A DNA stretch of 64,000 bases from the NCBI GenBank assembly GCA_964057225.1, contig CAXKVF010000077.1, forward strand, positions 124,001 through 188,000. Direction: 5' to 3'. This DNA comes from Auanema rhodensis (taxonomy: Eukaryota > Nematoda > Chromadorea > Rhabditida > Rhabditidae). The position numbers and the translations under genes are program-made. The notes beneath the pieces were generated by a model. The model was not told the origin of the DNA and ran no database searches. It saw nothing but the letters and a program-made list of their open reading frames with translations. Numbering within the stretch: the stretch's first letter is position 1; each line of letters begins with the position of its first letter. Below, piece after piece: positions 10,461-25,142 of the stretch.

Positions 10461-12089
10461 ACCAATATCAATAAAAATTTGTTTTTAGACTAATATGGAC
10501 ATGGGGAATCTAATTTTGAAAACCGCATCTCTTTATCTTTCACGTGAAGCGAGTTACATACCAAGTGCACATCACGTGTACATTTAATTAGCATAAATTA
10601 AAGTTCACGTAAATTTCAAAGTCATGGTTACCATGCACCAATATCAATAAAAATTTGTTTTTAGACTAATATGGACATAAGGAATCTAATTTTGAAAACC
10701 GCATCTCTTTATCTTTCACGTGAAGCGAGTTACATACCAAGTGCACATCACGTGTACATTTAATTAGCATAAATTAAAGTTCACGTAACTTTCAAAGTCA
10801 TGGTTACCATGCACCAATATCAATAAAAATTTGTTTTTAGACTAATATGGACATGGGGAATCTAATTTTGAAAACCGCATCTCTTTATCTTTCACGTGAA
10901 GCGAGTTACATACCAAGTGCACATCACGTGTACATTTAATTAGCATAAATTAAAGTTCACGTAAATTTCAAAGTCATGGTTACCATGCACCAATATCAAT
11001 AAAAATTTGTTTTTAAACTAATATGGACATGGGGAATCTAATTTTGAAAACCGCATCTCTTTATCTTTCACGTGAAGCGAGTTACATACCAAGTGCACAT
11101 CACGTGTACATTTAATTAGCATAAATTAAAGTTCACGTAAAATTCAAAGTCATGGTTACCATGCACCAATATCAATAAAAATTAGTTTTTAGACTAATAT
11201 GGACATGGGGAATCTAATTTTGAAAACCGCATCTCTTTATCTTTCACGTGAAGCGAGTTACATACCAAGTGCACATCACGTGTACATTTAATTAGCATAA
11301 ATTAAAGTTCACATAAATTTCAAAGTCATGGTTACCATGAACCAATATCAATAAAAATTTGTTTTTAGACTAATATGGACATGGGGAATCTAATTTTGGA
11401 AACCGCATCTCTTTATCTTTCACGTGAAGCGAGTTACATACCAAGTGCACATCACGTGTACATTTAATTAGCATAAATTAAAGTTCACGTAACTTTCAAA
11501 GTCATGGTTACCATGAAGCAATATCAATAAAAATTTGTTTTTAGACTAATATGGACATGGGGAATCTAATTTTGAAAACCGCATCTCTTTATCTTTCACG
11601 TGAAGCGAGTTACATACCAAGTGCACATCACGTGTACATTTAATTAGCATAAATTAAAGTTCACGTAAATTTCAAAGTCATGGTTACCATGAACCAATAT
11701 CAATAAAAATTTGTTTTTAGACTAATATGGACATGGGGAATCTAATTTTGAAAACCGCATCTCTTTATCTTTCACGTGAAGCGAGTTACATACCAAGTGC
11801 ACATCACGTGTACATTTAATTAGCATAAATTAAAGTTCACGTAAATTTCAAAGTCATGGTTACCATGAACCAATATCAATAAAAATTTGTTTTTAGACTA
11901 ATATGGACATGGGGAATCTAATTTTGAAAACCGCATCTCTTTATCTTTCACGTGAAGCGAGTTACATACCAAGTGCACATCACGTGTACATTTAATTAGC
12001 ATAAATTAAAGTTCACGTAAATTTCAAAGTCATGGTTACCATGAACCAATATCAATAAAAATTTGTTTTTAGACTAATATGGACATGGG
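10461..12089 (+). repeat. Higher-order block, copy 2 of the 14-monomer-offset duplication
   Basis: Counterpart of 7998-9626 with the same private variants (attagttttt near 11183, ttcacataaat near 11311). The one-base deletion at about 10130 lies in the segment between the two copies, so the duplicated block itself is unaffected. The next units begin a different 5-monomer repeat at 12108. Confidence 0.92.
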
Positions 12090-12107
12090 TAATCTAATTT
12101 TGAAAAT

Positions 12108-13979
12108 CGCATCTCTTTATCTTTCACGTGAAGCGAGTTACATACCAAGTGCACATCACGTGTACATTTAATTAGCATAAATTAAAGTTCACGTAAATTT
12201 CAAAGTCATGGTTACCATGAACCAATATCAATAAAAATTTGTTTTTAGACTAATATGGACACGGGGAATCTAATTTTGAAAACCGCATCTCTTTATCTTT
12301 CACGTGAAGCGAGTTACATACCAAGTGCACATCACGTGTACATTTAATTAGCATAAATTAAAGTTCACGTAAATTTCAAAGTCATGGTTACCATGCACCA
12401 ATATCAATAAAAATTTGTTTTTAGACTAATATGGACATGGGGAATCTAATTTTGAAAACCGCATCTCTTTATCTTTCACGTGAAGCGAGTTACATACCAA
12501 GTGCACATCACGTGTACATTTAATTAGCATAAATTAAAGTTCACGTAAATTTCAAAGTCATGGTTACCATGCACCAATATCAATAAAAATTTGTTTTTAG
12601 ACTAATATGGACATGGGGAATCTAATTTTGAAAACCGCATCTCTTTATCTTTCACGTGAAGCGAGTTATATACCAAGTGCACATCACGTGTACATTTAAT
12701 TAGCATAAATTAAAGTTCACGTAACTTTCAAAGTCATGGTTACCATGCACCAATATCAATAAAAATTTGTTTTTAGACTAATATGGACATGGGGAATCTA
12801 ATTTTGAAAACCGCATCTCTTTATATTTCACGTGAAGCGAGTTACATACCAAGTGCACATCACGTGTACATTTAATTAGCATAAATTAAAGTTCACGTAA
12901 ATTTCAAAGTCATGGTTACCATGAACCAATATCAATAAAAATTTGTTTTTAGACTAATATGGACATGGGGAATCTAATTTTGAAAACCGCATCTCTTTAT
13001 CTTTCACGTGAAGCGAGTTACATACCAAGTGCACATCACGTGTACATTTAATTAGCATAAATTAAAGTTCACGTAAATTTCAAAGTCATGGTTACCATGA
13101 ACCAATATCAATAAAAATTTGTTTTTAGACTAATATGGACACGGGGAATCTAATTTTGAAAACCGCATCTCTTTATCTTTCACGTGAAGCGAGTTACATA
13201 CCAAGTGCACATCACGTGTACATTTAATTAGCATAAATTAAAGTTCACGTAAATTTCAAAGTCATGGTTACCATGCACCAATATCAATAAAAATTTGTTT
13301 TTAGACTAATATGGACATGGGGAATCTAATTTTGAAAACCGCATCTCTTTATCTTTCACGTGAAGCGAGTTACATACCAAGTGCACATCACGTGTACATT
13401 TAATTAGCATAAATTAAAGTTCACGTAAATTTCAAAGTCATGGTTACCATGCACCAATATCAATAAAAATTTGTTTTTAGACTAATATGGACATGGGGAA
13501 TCTAATTTTGAAAACCGCATCTCTTTATCTTTCACGTGAAGCGAGTTACATACCAAGTGCACATCACGTGTACATTTAATTAGCATAAATTAAAGTTCAC
13601 GTAACTTTCAAAGTCATGGTTACCATGCACCAATATCAATAAAAATTTGTTTTTAGACTAATATGGACATGGGGAATCTAATTTTGAAAACCGCATCTCT
13701 TTATCTTTCACGTGAAGCGAGTTACATACCAAGTGCACATCACGTGTACATTTAATTAGCATAAATTAAAGTTCACGTAAATTTCAAAGTCATGGTTACC
13801 ATGAACCAATATCAATAAAAATTTGTTTTTAGACTAATATGGACATGGGGAATCTAATTTTGAAAACCGCATCTCTTTATCTTTCACGTGAAGCGAGTTA
13901 CATACCAAGTGCACATCACGTGTACATTTAATTAGCATAAATTAAAGTTCACGTAAATTTCAAAGTCATGGTTACCATG
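12108..13979 (+). repeat. 5-monomer (880-bp) tandem higher-order repeat with gacacgg marker
   Basis: 12108-13099 repeats as 12988-13979 with two mismatches (12669 T against C; 12825 A against C). The marker gacacggggaa occurs at 12261 and 13141 and, as far as I saw, nowhere else in the window. Copy 1 holds both private changes, so they arose after duplication or were lost from copy 2. Confidence 0.88.
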
Positions 13980-14255
13980 CACCAATATCAATAAAAATTT
14001 GTTTTTAAACTAATATGGACATGGGGAATCTAATTTTGAAAACCGCATCTCTTTATCTTTCACGTGAAGCGAGTTACATACCAAGTGCACATCACGTGTA
14101 CATTTAATTAGCATAAATTAAAGTTCACGTAAATTTCAAAGTCATGGTTACCATGCACCAATATCAATAAAAATTTGTTTTTAGACTAATATGGACATGG
14201 GGAATCTAATTTTGAAAACCGCATCTCTTTATCTTTCACGTGAAGCGAGTTACAT

Positions 14256-14430
14256 ACCAAGTGCACATCACGTGTACATTTAATTAGCATAAATTAAAGT
14301 TCACGTAAATTTCAAAGTCATGGTTACCATGCACCAATATCAATAAAAATTTGTTTTAAACTAATATGGACATGGGGAATCTAATTTTGGAAACCGCATC
14401 TCTTTATCTTTCACGTGAAGCGAGTTACAT
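14256..14430 (+). repeat. Short monomer, 175 bp (1-base deletion)
   Basis: Reads ttgttttaaacta, one T short of the ttaaac variant form. The next unit (14431) has ttgttttgaaacta, of normal length but with a related unusual tract, suggesting shared ancestry with the unit at 10033. Confidence 0.95.
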
Positions 14431-15915
14431 ACCAAGTGCACATCACGTGTACATTTAATTAGCATAAATTAAAGTTCACGTAAATTTCAAAGTCATGGTT
14501 ACCATGAACCAATATCAATAAAAATTTGTTTTGAAACTAATATGGACATGGGGAATCTAATTTTGAAAACCGCATCTCTTTATCTTTCACGTGAAGCGAG
14601 TTACATACCAAGTGCACATCACGTGTACATTTAATTAGCATAAATTAAAGTTCACGTAAATTTCAAAGTCATGGTTACCATGCACCAATATCAATAAAAA
14701 TTTGTTTTCAGACTAATATGGACATGGGGAATCTAATTTTGAAAACCGCATCTCTTTATCTTTCACGTGAAGCGAGTTACATACCAAGTGCACATCACGT
14801 GTACATTTAATTAGCATAAATTAAAGTTCACGTAAATTTCAAAGTCATGGTTACCATGAACCAATATCAATAAAAATTTGTTTTTAGACTAATATGAACA
14901 TGGGGAATCTAATTTTGAAAACCGCATCTCTTTATCTTTCACGTGAAGCGAGTTACATACCAAGTGCACATCACGTGTACATTTAATTAGCATAAATTAA
15001 AGTTCACGTAAATTTCAAAGTCATGGTTACCATGAACCAATATCAATAAAAATTTGTTTTTAGACTAATATGGACATGGGGAATCTAATTTTGAAAACCG
15101 CATTTCTTTATCTTTCACGTGAAGCGAGTTACATACCAAGTGCACATCACGTGTACATTTAATTAGCATAAATTAAAGTTCACGTAAAATTCAAAGTCAT
15201 GGTTACCATGCACCAATATCAATAAAAATTTGTTTTTAGACTAATATGGACATGGGGAATCTAATTTTGAAAACCGCATCTCTTTATCTTTCACGTGAAG
15301 CGAGTTACATACCAAGTGCACATCACGTGTACATTTAATTAGCATAAATTAAAGTTCACGTAAATTTCAAAGTCATGGTTACCATGAACCAATATCAATA
15401 AAAATTTGTTTTTAGACTAATATGGACATGGGGAATCTAATTTTGAAAACCGCATCTCTTTATCTTTCACGTGAAGCGAGTTACATACCAAGTGCACATC
15501 ACGTGTACATTTAATTAGCATAAATTAAAGTTCACGTAAATTTCAAAGTCATGGTTACCATGCACCAATATCAATAAAAATTTGTTTTTAAACTAATATT
15601 GACATGGGGAATCTAATTTTGAAAACCGCATCTCTTTATCTTTCACGTGAAGCGAGTTACATACCAAGTGCACATCACGTGTACATTTAATTAGCATAAA
15701 TTAAAGTTCACGTAAATTTCAAAGTCATGGTTACCATGCACCAATATCAATAAAAATTTGTTTTTAGACTAATATGGACATGGGGAATCTAATTTTGAAA
15801 ACCGCATCTCTTTATCTTTCACGTGAAGCGAGTTACATACCAAGTGCACATCACGTGTACATTTAATTAGCATAAATTAAAGTTCACGTAAATTTCAAAG
15901 TCATGGTTACCATGA

Positions 15916-18554
15916 ACCAATATCAATAAAAATTTGTTTTTAGACTAATATGGACATGGGGAATCTAATTTTGAAAACCGCATCTCTTTATCTTTCACGT
16001 GAAGCGAGTTACATACCAAGTGCACATCACGTGTACATTTAATTAGCATAAATTAAAGTTCACGTAAATTTCAAAGTCATGGTTACCATGAACCAATATC
16101 AATAAAAATTTGTTTTTAGACTAATATGGACATGGGGAATCTAATTTTGAAAACCGCATCTCTTTATCTTTCACGTGAAGCGAGTTACATACCAAGTGCA
16201 CATCACGTGTACATTTAATTAGCATAAATTAAAGTTCACGTAACTTTCAAAGTCATGGTTACCATGCACCAATATCAATAAAAATTTGTTTTTAGACTAA
16301 TATGGACATGGGGAATCTAATTTTCAAAACCGCATCTCTTTATCTTTCACGTGAAGCGAGTTACATACCAAGTGCACATCACGTGTACATTTAATTAGCA
16401 TAAATTAAAGTTCACGTAAATTTCAAAGTCATGGTTACCATGCACCAATATCAATAAAAATTTGTTTTTAGACTAATATGGACATGGGGAATCTAATTTT
16501 GAAAACCGCATCTCTTTATCTTTCACGTGAAGCGAGTTACATACCAAGTGCACATCACGTGTACATTTAATTAGCATAAATTAAAGTTCACGTAAATTTC
16601 AAAGTCATGGTTACCATGAACCAATATCAATAAAAATTCGTTTTTAGACTAATATGGACATGGGGAATCTAATTTTGAAAACCGCATCTCTTTATCTTTC
16701 ACGTGAAGCGAGTTACATACCAAGTGCACGTCACGTGTACATTTAATTAGCATAAATTAAAGTTCACGTAAATTTCAAAGTCATGGTTACCATGCACCAA
16801 TATCAATAAAAATTTGTTTTTAGACTAATATGGACATGGGGAATCTAATTTTGAAAACCGCATCTCTTTATCTTTCACGTGAAGCGAGTTACATACCAAG
16901 TGCACATCACGTGTACATTTAATTAGCATAAATTAAAGTTCACGTAAATTTCAAAGTCATGGTTACCATGAACCAATATCAATAAAAATTTGTTTTTAGA
17001 CTAATATGGACATGGGGAATCTAATTTTGAAAACCGCATCTCTTTATCTTTCACGTGAAGCGAGTTACATACCAAGTGCACATCACGTGTACATTTAATT
17101 AGCATAAATTAAAGTTCACGTAAATTTCAAAGTCATGGTTACCATGCACCAATATCAATAAAAATTTGTTTTTAGACTAATATGGACATGGGGAATCTAA
17201 TTTTGAAAACCGCATCTCTTTATCTTTCACGTGAAGCGAGTTACATACCAAGTGCACATCACGTGTACATTTAATTAGCATAAATTAAAGTTCACGTAAA
17301 TTTCAAAGTCATGGTTACCATGAACCAATATCAATAAAAATTTGTTTTTAGACTAATATGGACATGGGGAATCTAATTTTGAAAACCGCATCTCTTTATC
17401 TTTCACGTGAAGCGAGTTACATACCAAGTGCACATCACGTGTACATTTAATTAGCATAAATTAAAGTTCACGTAACTTTCAAAGTCATGGTTACCATGCA
17501 CCAATATCAATAAAAATTTGTTTTTAGACTAATATGGACATGGGGAATCTAATTTTCAAAACCGCATCTCTTTATCTTTCACGTGAAGCGAGTTACATAC
17601 CAAGTGCACATCACGTGTACATTTAATTAGCATAAATTAAAGTTCACGTAAATTTCAAAGTCATGGTTACCATGCACCAATATCAATAAAAATTTGTTTT
17701 TAGACTAATATGGACATGGGGAATCTAATTTTGAAAACCGCATCTCTTTATCTTTCACGTGAAGCGAGTTACATACCAAGTGCACATCACGTGTACATTT
17801 AATTAGCATAAATTAAAGTTCACGTAAATTTCAAAGTCATGGTTACCATGAACCAATATCAATAAAAATTCGTTTTTAGACTAATATGGACATGGGGAAT
17901 CTAATTTTGAAAACCGCATCTCTTTATCTTTCACGTGAAGCGAGTTACATACCAAGTGCACATCACGTGTACATTTAATTAGCATAAATTAAAGTTCACG
18001 TAAATTTCAAAGTCATGGTTACCATGCACCAATATCAATAAAAATTTGTTTTTAGACTAATATGGACATGGGGAATCTAATTTTGAAAACCGCATCTCTT
18101 TATCTTTCACGTGAAGCGAGTTACATACCAAGTGCACATCACGTGTACATTTAATTAGCATAAATTAAAGTTCACGTAAATTTCAAAGTCATGGTTACCA
18201 TGAACCAATATCAATAAAAATTTGTTTTTAGACTAATATGGACATGGGGAATCTAATTTTGAAAACCGCATCTCTTTATCTTTCACGTGAAGCGAGTTAC
18301 ATACCAAGTGCACATCACGTGTACATTTAATTAGCATAAATTAAAGTTCACGTAAATTTCAAAGTCATGGTTACCATGCACCAATATCAATAAAAATTTG
18401 TTTTTAGACTAATATGGACATGGGGAATCTAATTTTGAAAACCGCATCTCTTTATCTTTCACGTGAAGCGAGTTACATACCAAGTGCACATCACGTGTAC
18501 ATTTAATTAGCATAAATTAAAGTTCACGTAAATTTCAAAGTCATGGTTACCATG
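15916..18554 (+). repeat. 7-monomer (1232-bp) tandem higher-order repeat
   Basis: 15916-17322 repeats as 17148-18554 with a single mismatch seen (G at 16730 against A at 17962). Each copy contains an aactttc unit with ttttcaaaacc (about 16321 and 17553) and an aattcgttttt unit, followed by alternating cacc and aacc units. This is the first clearly defined higher-order unit of domain B. Another ttttcaaaacc unit lies at 33087-33262. Confidence 0.9.
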
Positions 18555-19456
18555 CACCAATATCAATAAAAATTTGTTTTCAGACTAATATGGACATGGG
18601 GAATCTAATTTTGAAAACCGCATCTCTTTATCTTTCACGTGAAGCGAGTTACATACCAAGTGCACATCACGTGTACATTTAATTAGCATAAATTAAAGTT
18701 CACGTAAATTTCAAAGTCATGGTTACCATGAACCAATATCAATAAAAATTTGTTTATAGACTAATATGGACATGGGGAATCTAATTTTGAAAACTGCATC
18801 TCTTCATCTTTCACGTGAAGCGAGTTACATACCAAGTGCACATCACGTGTACATTTAATTAGCATAAATTAAAGTTCACGTAAATTTCAAAGTCATGGTT
18901 ACCATGCACCAATATCAATAAAAATTTGTTTTTAGACTAATATGGACATGGGGAATCTAATTTTGAAAACCGCATCTCTTTATCTTTCACGTGAAGCGAG
19001 TTACATACCAAGTGCACATCACGTGTACATTTAATTAGCATAAATTAAAGTTCACGTAAATTTCAAAGTCATGGTTACCATGCACCAATATCAATAAAAA
19101 TTTGTTTTTAGACTAATATGGACATGGGGAATCTAATTTTGAAAACCGCATCTCTTTATCTTTCACGTGAAGCGAGTTACATACCAAGTGCACATCACGT
19201 GTACATTTAATTAGCATAAATTAAAGTTCACGTAAATTTCAAAGTCATGGTTACCATGAACCAATATCAATAAAAATTTGTTTTTAGACTAATATGGACA
19301 TGGGGAATCTAATTTTGAAAACCGCATCTCTTTATCTTTCACGTGAAGCGAGTTACATACCAAGTGCACATCACGTATACATTTAATTAGCATAAATTAA
19401 AGTTCACGTAAATTTCAAAGTCATGGTTACCATGAACCAATATCAATAAAATTTTT

Positions 19457-20313
19457 TTTTTAGACTAATATGGACATGGGGAATCTAATTTTGAAAACCG
19501 CATCTCTTTATCTTTCACGTGAAGCGAGTTACATACCAAGTACACATCACGTGTACATTTAATTAGCATAAATTAAAGTTCACGTAAATTTCAAAGTCAT
19601 GGTTACCATGCACCAATATCAATAAAAATTTGTTTTTAGACTAATATGGACATGGGGAATCTAATTTTGAAAACCGCATCTCTTTATCGTTCACGTGAAG
19701 CGAGTTACATACCAAGTGCACATCACGTGTACATTTAATTAGCATAAATTAAAGTTCACGTAAATTTCAAAGTCATGGTTACCATGCACCAATATCAATA
19801 AAAATTTGTTTTTAGACTAATATGGACATGGGGAATCTAATTTTGGAAACCGCATCTCTTCATCTTTCACGTGAAGCGAGTTACATACCAAGTGCACATC
19901 ACGTGTACATTTAATTAGCATAAATTAAAGTTCACGTAAATTTCAAAGTCATGGTTACCATGCACCAATATCAATAAAAATTTGTTTTTAGACTAATATG
20001 GACATGGGGAATCTAATTTTGAAAACCGCATCTCTTTATCTTTCACGTGAAGCGAGTTACATACCAAGTGCACATCACGTGTACATTTAATTAGCATAAA
20101 TTAAAGTTCACGTAAATTTCAAAGTCATGGTTACCATGAACCAATATCAATAAAAATTTGTTTTTAGACTAATATGGACATGGGGAATCTAATTTTGAAA
20201 ACCGCATCTCTTTATCTTTCACGTGAAGCGAGTTACATACCAAGTGCACATCACGTGTACATTTAATTAGCATAAATTAAAGTTCACGTAAATTTCAAAG
20301 TCATGGTTACCAT
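19457..20313 (+). repeat. Block duplicated 15 monomers downstream (copy 1)
   Basis: Identical by line comparison to 22097-22953 at an offset of 2640 bp. Shared markers are aagtacacatc (19541 and 22181), tatcgttcac near 19689 and 22329, and ttttggaaacc followed by tcttcatc near 19845 and 22485. The left edge is set by the unusual T run near 19452-19460, the right edge by C at 20314 against A at 22954. Confidence 0.88.
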
Positions 20314-20742
20314 GCACCAATATCAATAAAAATTTGTTTTTAGACTAATATGGACATGGGGAATCTAATTTTGAAAACCGCATCTCTTTATCTTTCACGT
20401 GAAGCGAGTTACATACCAAGTGCACATCACGTGTACATTTAATTAGCATAAATTAAAGTTCACGTAAATTTCAAAGTCATGGTTACCATGAACCAATATC
20501 AATAAAAATTTGTTTTTAGACTAATATGGACATGGGGAATCTAATTTTGAAAACCGCATCTCTTTATCTTTCACGTGAAGCGAGTTACATACCAAGTGCA
20601 CATCACGTGTACATTTAATTAGCATAAATTAAAGTTAACGTAAATTTCAAAGTCATGGTTACCATGCACCAATATCAATAAAAATTTGTTTTTAGACTAA
20701 TATGGACATGGGGAATCTAATTTTGAAAACCGCATCTCTTTT

Positions 20743-21348
20743 TCTTTCACGTGAAGCGAGTTACATACCAAGTGCACATCACGTGTACATTTAATTAGCA
20801 TAAATTAAAGTTCACGTAAATTTCAAAGTCATGGTTACCATGCACCAATATCAATAAAATTTTGTTTTTAGACTAATATGGACATGGGGAATCTAATTTT
20901 GAAAACCGCATCTCTTCATCTTTCACGTGAAGCGAGTTACATACCAAGTGCACATCACGTGTACATTTAATTAGCATAAATTAAAGTTCACGTAAATTTC
21001 AAAGTCATGGTTACCATGCACCAATATCAATAAAAATTTGTTTTTAGACTAATATGGACATGGGGAATCTAATTTTGAAAACCGCATCTCTTTATCTTTC
21101 ACGTGAAGCGAGTTACATACCAAGTGCACATCACGTGTACATTTAATTAGCATAAATTAAAGTTCACGTAAATTTCAAAGTCATGGTTACCATGCACCAA
21201 TATCAATAAAAATTTGTTTTTAGACTAATATAGACATGGGGAATCTAATTTTGAAAATCGCATCTCTTCATCTTTCACGTGAAGCGAGTTACATACCAAG
21301 TGCACATCACGTGTACATTTAATTAGCATAAATTAAAGTTCACGTAAA
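20743..21348 (+). repeat. Cassette shared with 25143-25748 (25-monomer offset)
   Basis: 606 bp identical at an offset of 4400 bp. It carries aataaaattttg with tcttcatc, then a unit with tatagacatgg, gaaaatcgc and tcttcatc. The same marked units recur near 34587 and 34959, the second also at 35311 and 36718, so this cassette has been spread within domain B over about 16 kb. Confidence 0.85.
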
Positions 21349-22096
21349 TTTCAAAGTCATGGTTACCATGCACCAATATCAATAAAAATTTGTTTTTAGA
21401 CTAATATGGACATGGGGAATCTAATTTTGAAAACCGCATCTCTTTATCTTTCACGTGAAGCGAGTTACATACCAAGTGCACATCACGTGTACATTTAATT
21501 AGCATAAATTAAAGTTCACGTAAATTTCAAAGTCATGGTTACCATGCACCAATATCAATAAAAATTTGTTTTTAGACTAATATGGACATGGGGAATCTAA
21601 TTTTGAAAACCGCATCTCTTTATCTTTCACGTGAAGCGAGTTACATACCAAGTGCACATCACGTGTACATTTAATTAGCATAAATTAAAGTTCACGTAAA
21701 TTTCAAAGTCATGGTTACCATGCACCAATATCAATAAAAATTTGTTTTTAGACTAATATGGACATGGGGAATCTAATTTTGAAAACCGCATCTCTTTATC
21801 TTTCACGTGAAGCGAGTTACATACCAAGTGCACATCACGTGTACATTTAATTAGCATAAATTAAAGTTCACGTAAATTTCAAAGTCATGGTTACCATGCA
21901 CCAATATCAATAAAAATTTGTTTTTAGACTAATATGGACATGGGGAATCTAATTTTGAAAACCGCATCTCTTTATCTTTCACGTGAAGCGAGTTACATAC
22001 CAAGTGCACATCACGTGTACATTTAATTAGCATAAATTAAAGTTCACGTAAATTTCAAAGTCATGGTTACCATGCACCAATATCAATAAAAATTTG

Positions 22097-22953
22097 TTTT
22101 TAGACTAATATGGACATGGGGAATCTAATTTTGAAAACCGCATCTCTTTATCTTTCACGTGAAGCGAGTTACATACCAAGTACACATCACGTGTACATTT
22201 AATTAGCATAAATTAAAGTTCACGTAAATTTCAAAGTCATGGTTACCATGCACCAATATCAATAAAAATTTGTTTTTAGACTAATATGGACATGGGGAAT
22301 CTAATTTTGAAAACCGCATCTCTTTATCGTTCACGTGAAGCGAGTTACATACCAAGTGCACATCACGTGTACATTTAATTAGCATAAATTAAAGTTCACG
22401 TAAATTTCAAAGTCATGGTTACCATGCACCAATATCAATAAAAATTTGTTTTTAGACTAATATGGACATGGGGAATCTAATTTTGGAAACCGCATCTCTT
22501 CATCTTTCACGTGAAGCGAGTTACATACCAAGTGCACATCACGTGTACATTTAATTAGCATAAATTAAAGTTCACGTAAATTTCAAAGTCATGGTTACCA
22601 TGCACCAATATCAATAAAAATTTGTTTTTAGACTAATATGGACATGGGGAATCTAATTTTGAAAACCGCATCTCTTTATCTTTCACGTGAAGCGAGTTAC
22701 ATACCAAGTGCACATCACGTGTACATTTAATTAGCATAAATTAAAGTTCACGTAAATTTCAAAGTCATGGTTACCATGAACCAATATCAATAAAAATTTG
22801 TTTTTAGACTAATATGGACATGGGGAATCTAATTTTGAAAACCGCATCTCTTTATCTTTCACGTGAAGCGAGTTACATACCAAGTGCACATCACGTGTAC
22901 ATTTAATTAGCATAAATTAAAGTTCACGTAAATTTCAAAGTCATGGTTACCAT
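22097..22953 (+). repeat. Block duplicated 15 monomers downstream (copy 2)
   Basis: Counterpart of 19457-20313. Its downstream part was copied again in the 5-monomer repeat that starts at 22330, so at least two rounds of amplification are layered here. Confidence 0.88.
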
Positions 22954-24245
22954 GAACCAATATCAATAAAAATTTGTTTTTAGACTAATATGGACATGGG
23001 GAATCTAATTTTGAAAACTGCATCTCTTCATCTTTCACGTGAAGCGAGTTACATACCAAGTGCACATCACGTGTACATTTAATTAGCATAAATTAAAGTT
23101 CACGTAAATTTCAAAGTCATGGTTACCATGCACCAATATCAATAAAAATTTGTTTTTAGACTAATATGGACATGGGGAATCTAATTTTGAAAACCGCATC
23201 TCTTTATCTTTCACGTGAAGCGAGTTACATACCAAGTGCACATCACGTGTACATTTAATTAGCATAAATTAAAGTTCACGTAAATTTCAAAGTCATGGTT
23301 ACCATGCACCAATATCAATAAAAATTTGTTTTTAGACTAATATGGACATGGGGAATCTAATTTTGGAAACCGCATCTCTTCATCTTTCACGTGAAGCGAG
23401 TTACATACCAAGTGCACATCACGTGTACATTTAATTAGCATAAATTAAAGTTCACGTAAATTTCAAAGTCATGGTTACCATGCACCAATATCAATAAAAA
23501 TTTGTTTTTAGACTAATATGGACATGGGGAATCTAATTTTGAAAACCGCATCTCTTTATCTTTCACGTGAAGCGAGTTACATACCAAGTGCACATCACGT
23601 GTACATTTAATTAGCATAAATTAAAGTTCACGTAAATTTCAAAGTCATGGTTACCATGAACCAATATCAATAAAAATTTGTTTTTAGACTAATATGGACA
23701 TGGGGAATCTAATTTTGAAAACCGCATCTCTTTATCTTTCACGTGAAGCGAGTTACATACCAAGTGCACATCACGTGTACATTTAATTAGCATAAATTAA
23801 AGTTCACGTAAATTTCAAAGTCATGGTTACCATGAACCAATATCAATAAAAATTTGTTTTTAGACTAATATGGACATGGGGAATCTAATTTTGAAAACTG
23901 CATCTCTTCATCTTTCACGTGAAGCGAGTTACATACCAAGTGCACATCACGTGTACATTTAATTAGCATAAATTAAAGTTCACGTAAATTTCAAAGTCAT
24001 GGTTACCATGCACCAATATCAATAAAAATTTGTTTTTAGACTAATATGGACATGGGGAATCTAATTTTGAAAACCGCATCTCTTTATCTTTCACGTGAAG
24101 CGAGTTACATACCAAGTGCACATCACGTGTACATTTAATTAGCATAAATTAAAGTTCACGTAAATTTCAAAGTCATGGTTACCATGCACCAATATCAATA
24201 AAAATTTGTTTTTAGACTAATATGGACATGGGGAATCTAATTTTG
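22330..24245 (+). repeat. 5-monomer (880-bp) tandem higher-order repeat
   Basis: 22330-23365 repeats without a mismatch as 23210-24245. Markers per copy are ttttggaaacc with tcttcatc, then an aacc unit, then a gaaaactgc unit with tcttcatc. The junctions are G at 22329 against T at 23209, and G at 23366 against A at 24246. gaaaactgc recurs at about 18794, 26361, 28474 and 31114, marking relatives elsewhere in domain B. Confidence 0.9.
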
Positions 24246-25142
24246 AAAACCGCATCTCTTTATCTTTCACGTGAAGCGAGTTACATACCAAGTGCACATC
24301 ACGTGTACATTTAATTAGCATAAATTAAAGTTCACGTAAATTTCAAAGTCATGGTTACCATGCACCAATATCAATAAAAATTTGTTTTTAGACTAATATG
24401 GACATGGGGAATCTAATTTTGAAAACCGCATCTCTTTATCTTTCACGTGAAGCGAGTTACATACCAAGTGCACATCACGTGTACATTTAATTAGCATAAA
24501 TTAAAGTTCACGTAAATTTCAAAGTCATGGTTACCATGAACCAATATCAATAAAAATTTGTTTTTAGACTAATATGGACATGGGGAATCTAATTTTGAAA
24601 ACCGCATCTCTTTATCTTTCACGTGAAGCGAGTTACATACCAAGTGCACATCACGTGTACATTTAATTAGCATAAATTAAAGTTCACGTAAATTTCAAAG
24701 TCATGGTTACCATGCACCAATATCAATAAAAATTTGTTTTTAGACTAATATGGACATGGGGAATCTAATTTTGAAAACCGCATCTCTTTATCTTTCACGT
24801 GAAGCGAGTTACATACCAAGTGCACATCACGTGTACATTTAATTAGCATAAATTAAAGTTCACGTAAATTTCAAAGTCATGGTTACCATGAACCAATATC
24901 AATAAAAATTTGTTTTTAGACTAATATGGACATGGGGAATCTAATTTTGAAAACCGCATCTCTTTATCTTTCACGTGAAGCGAGTTACATACCAAGTGCA
25001 CATCACGTGTACATTTAATTAGCATAAATTAAAGTTCACGTAAATTTCAAAGTCATGGTTACCATGCACCAATATCAATAAAAATTTGTTTTTAGACTAA
25101 TATGGACATGGGAAATCTAATTTTGAAAACCGCATCTCTTTA

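Larger units (their letters stand above)
1..15700. other. Variant domain A (aactttc / gtaaaattc / ttaaac)
   Basis: Three markers are common here and sparse later: C54 (gtaactttc), A55 (gtaaaattc) and A105 (ttaaac). ctagtatgg, gacataagg, attagttttt and gacacgg also seem confined to this part. The tcttcatc marker of later domains is absent or nearly so. The boundary is approximate; ttaaac is last common near 15590. Confidence 0.7.

Noticed and set aside
10461-12089. Transposon or retroelement insertion at phase shifts
   Set aside because: Each phase shift is a loss of one base within an otherwise normal monomer. No target-site duplication, terminal repeat or foreign sequence is present at any of them.
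19441-19470. Long T run near 19452-19460 as an insertion
   Set aside because: The unit keeps its 176-bp length. The run comes from two substitutions (A94 to T and G98 to T), not an insertion.
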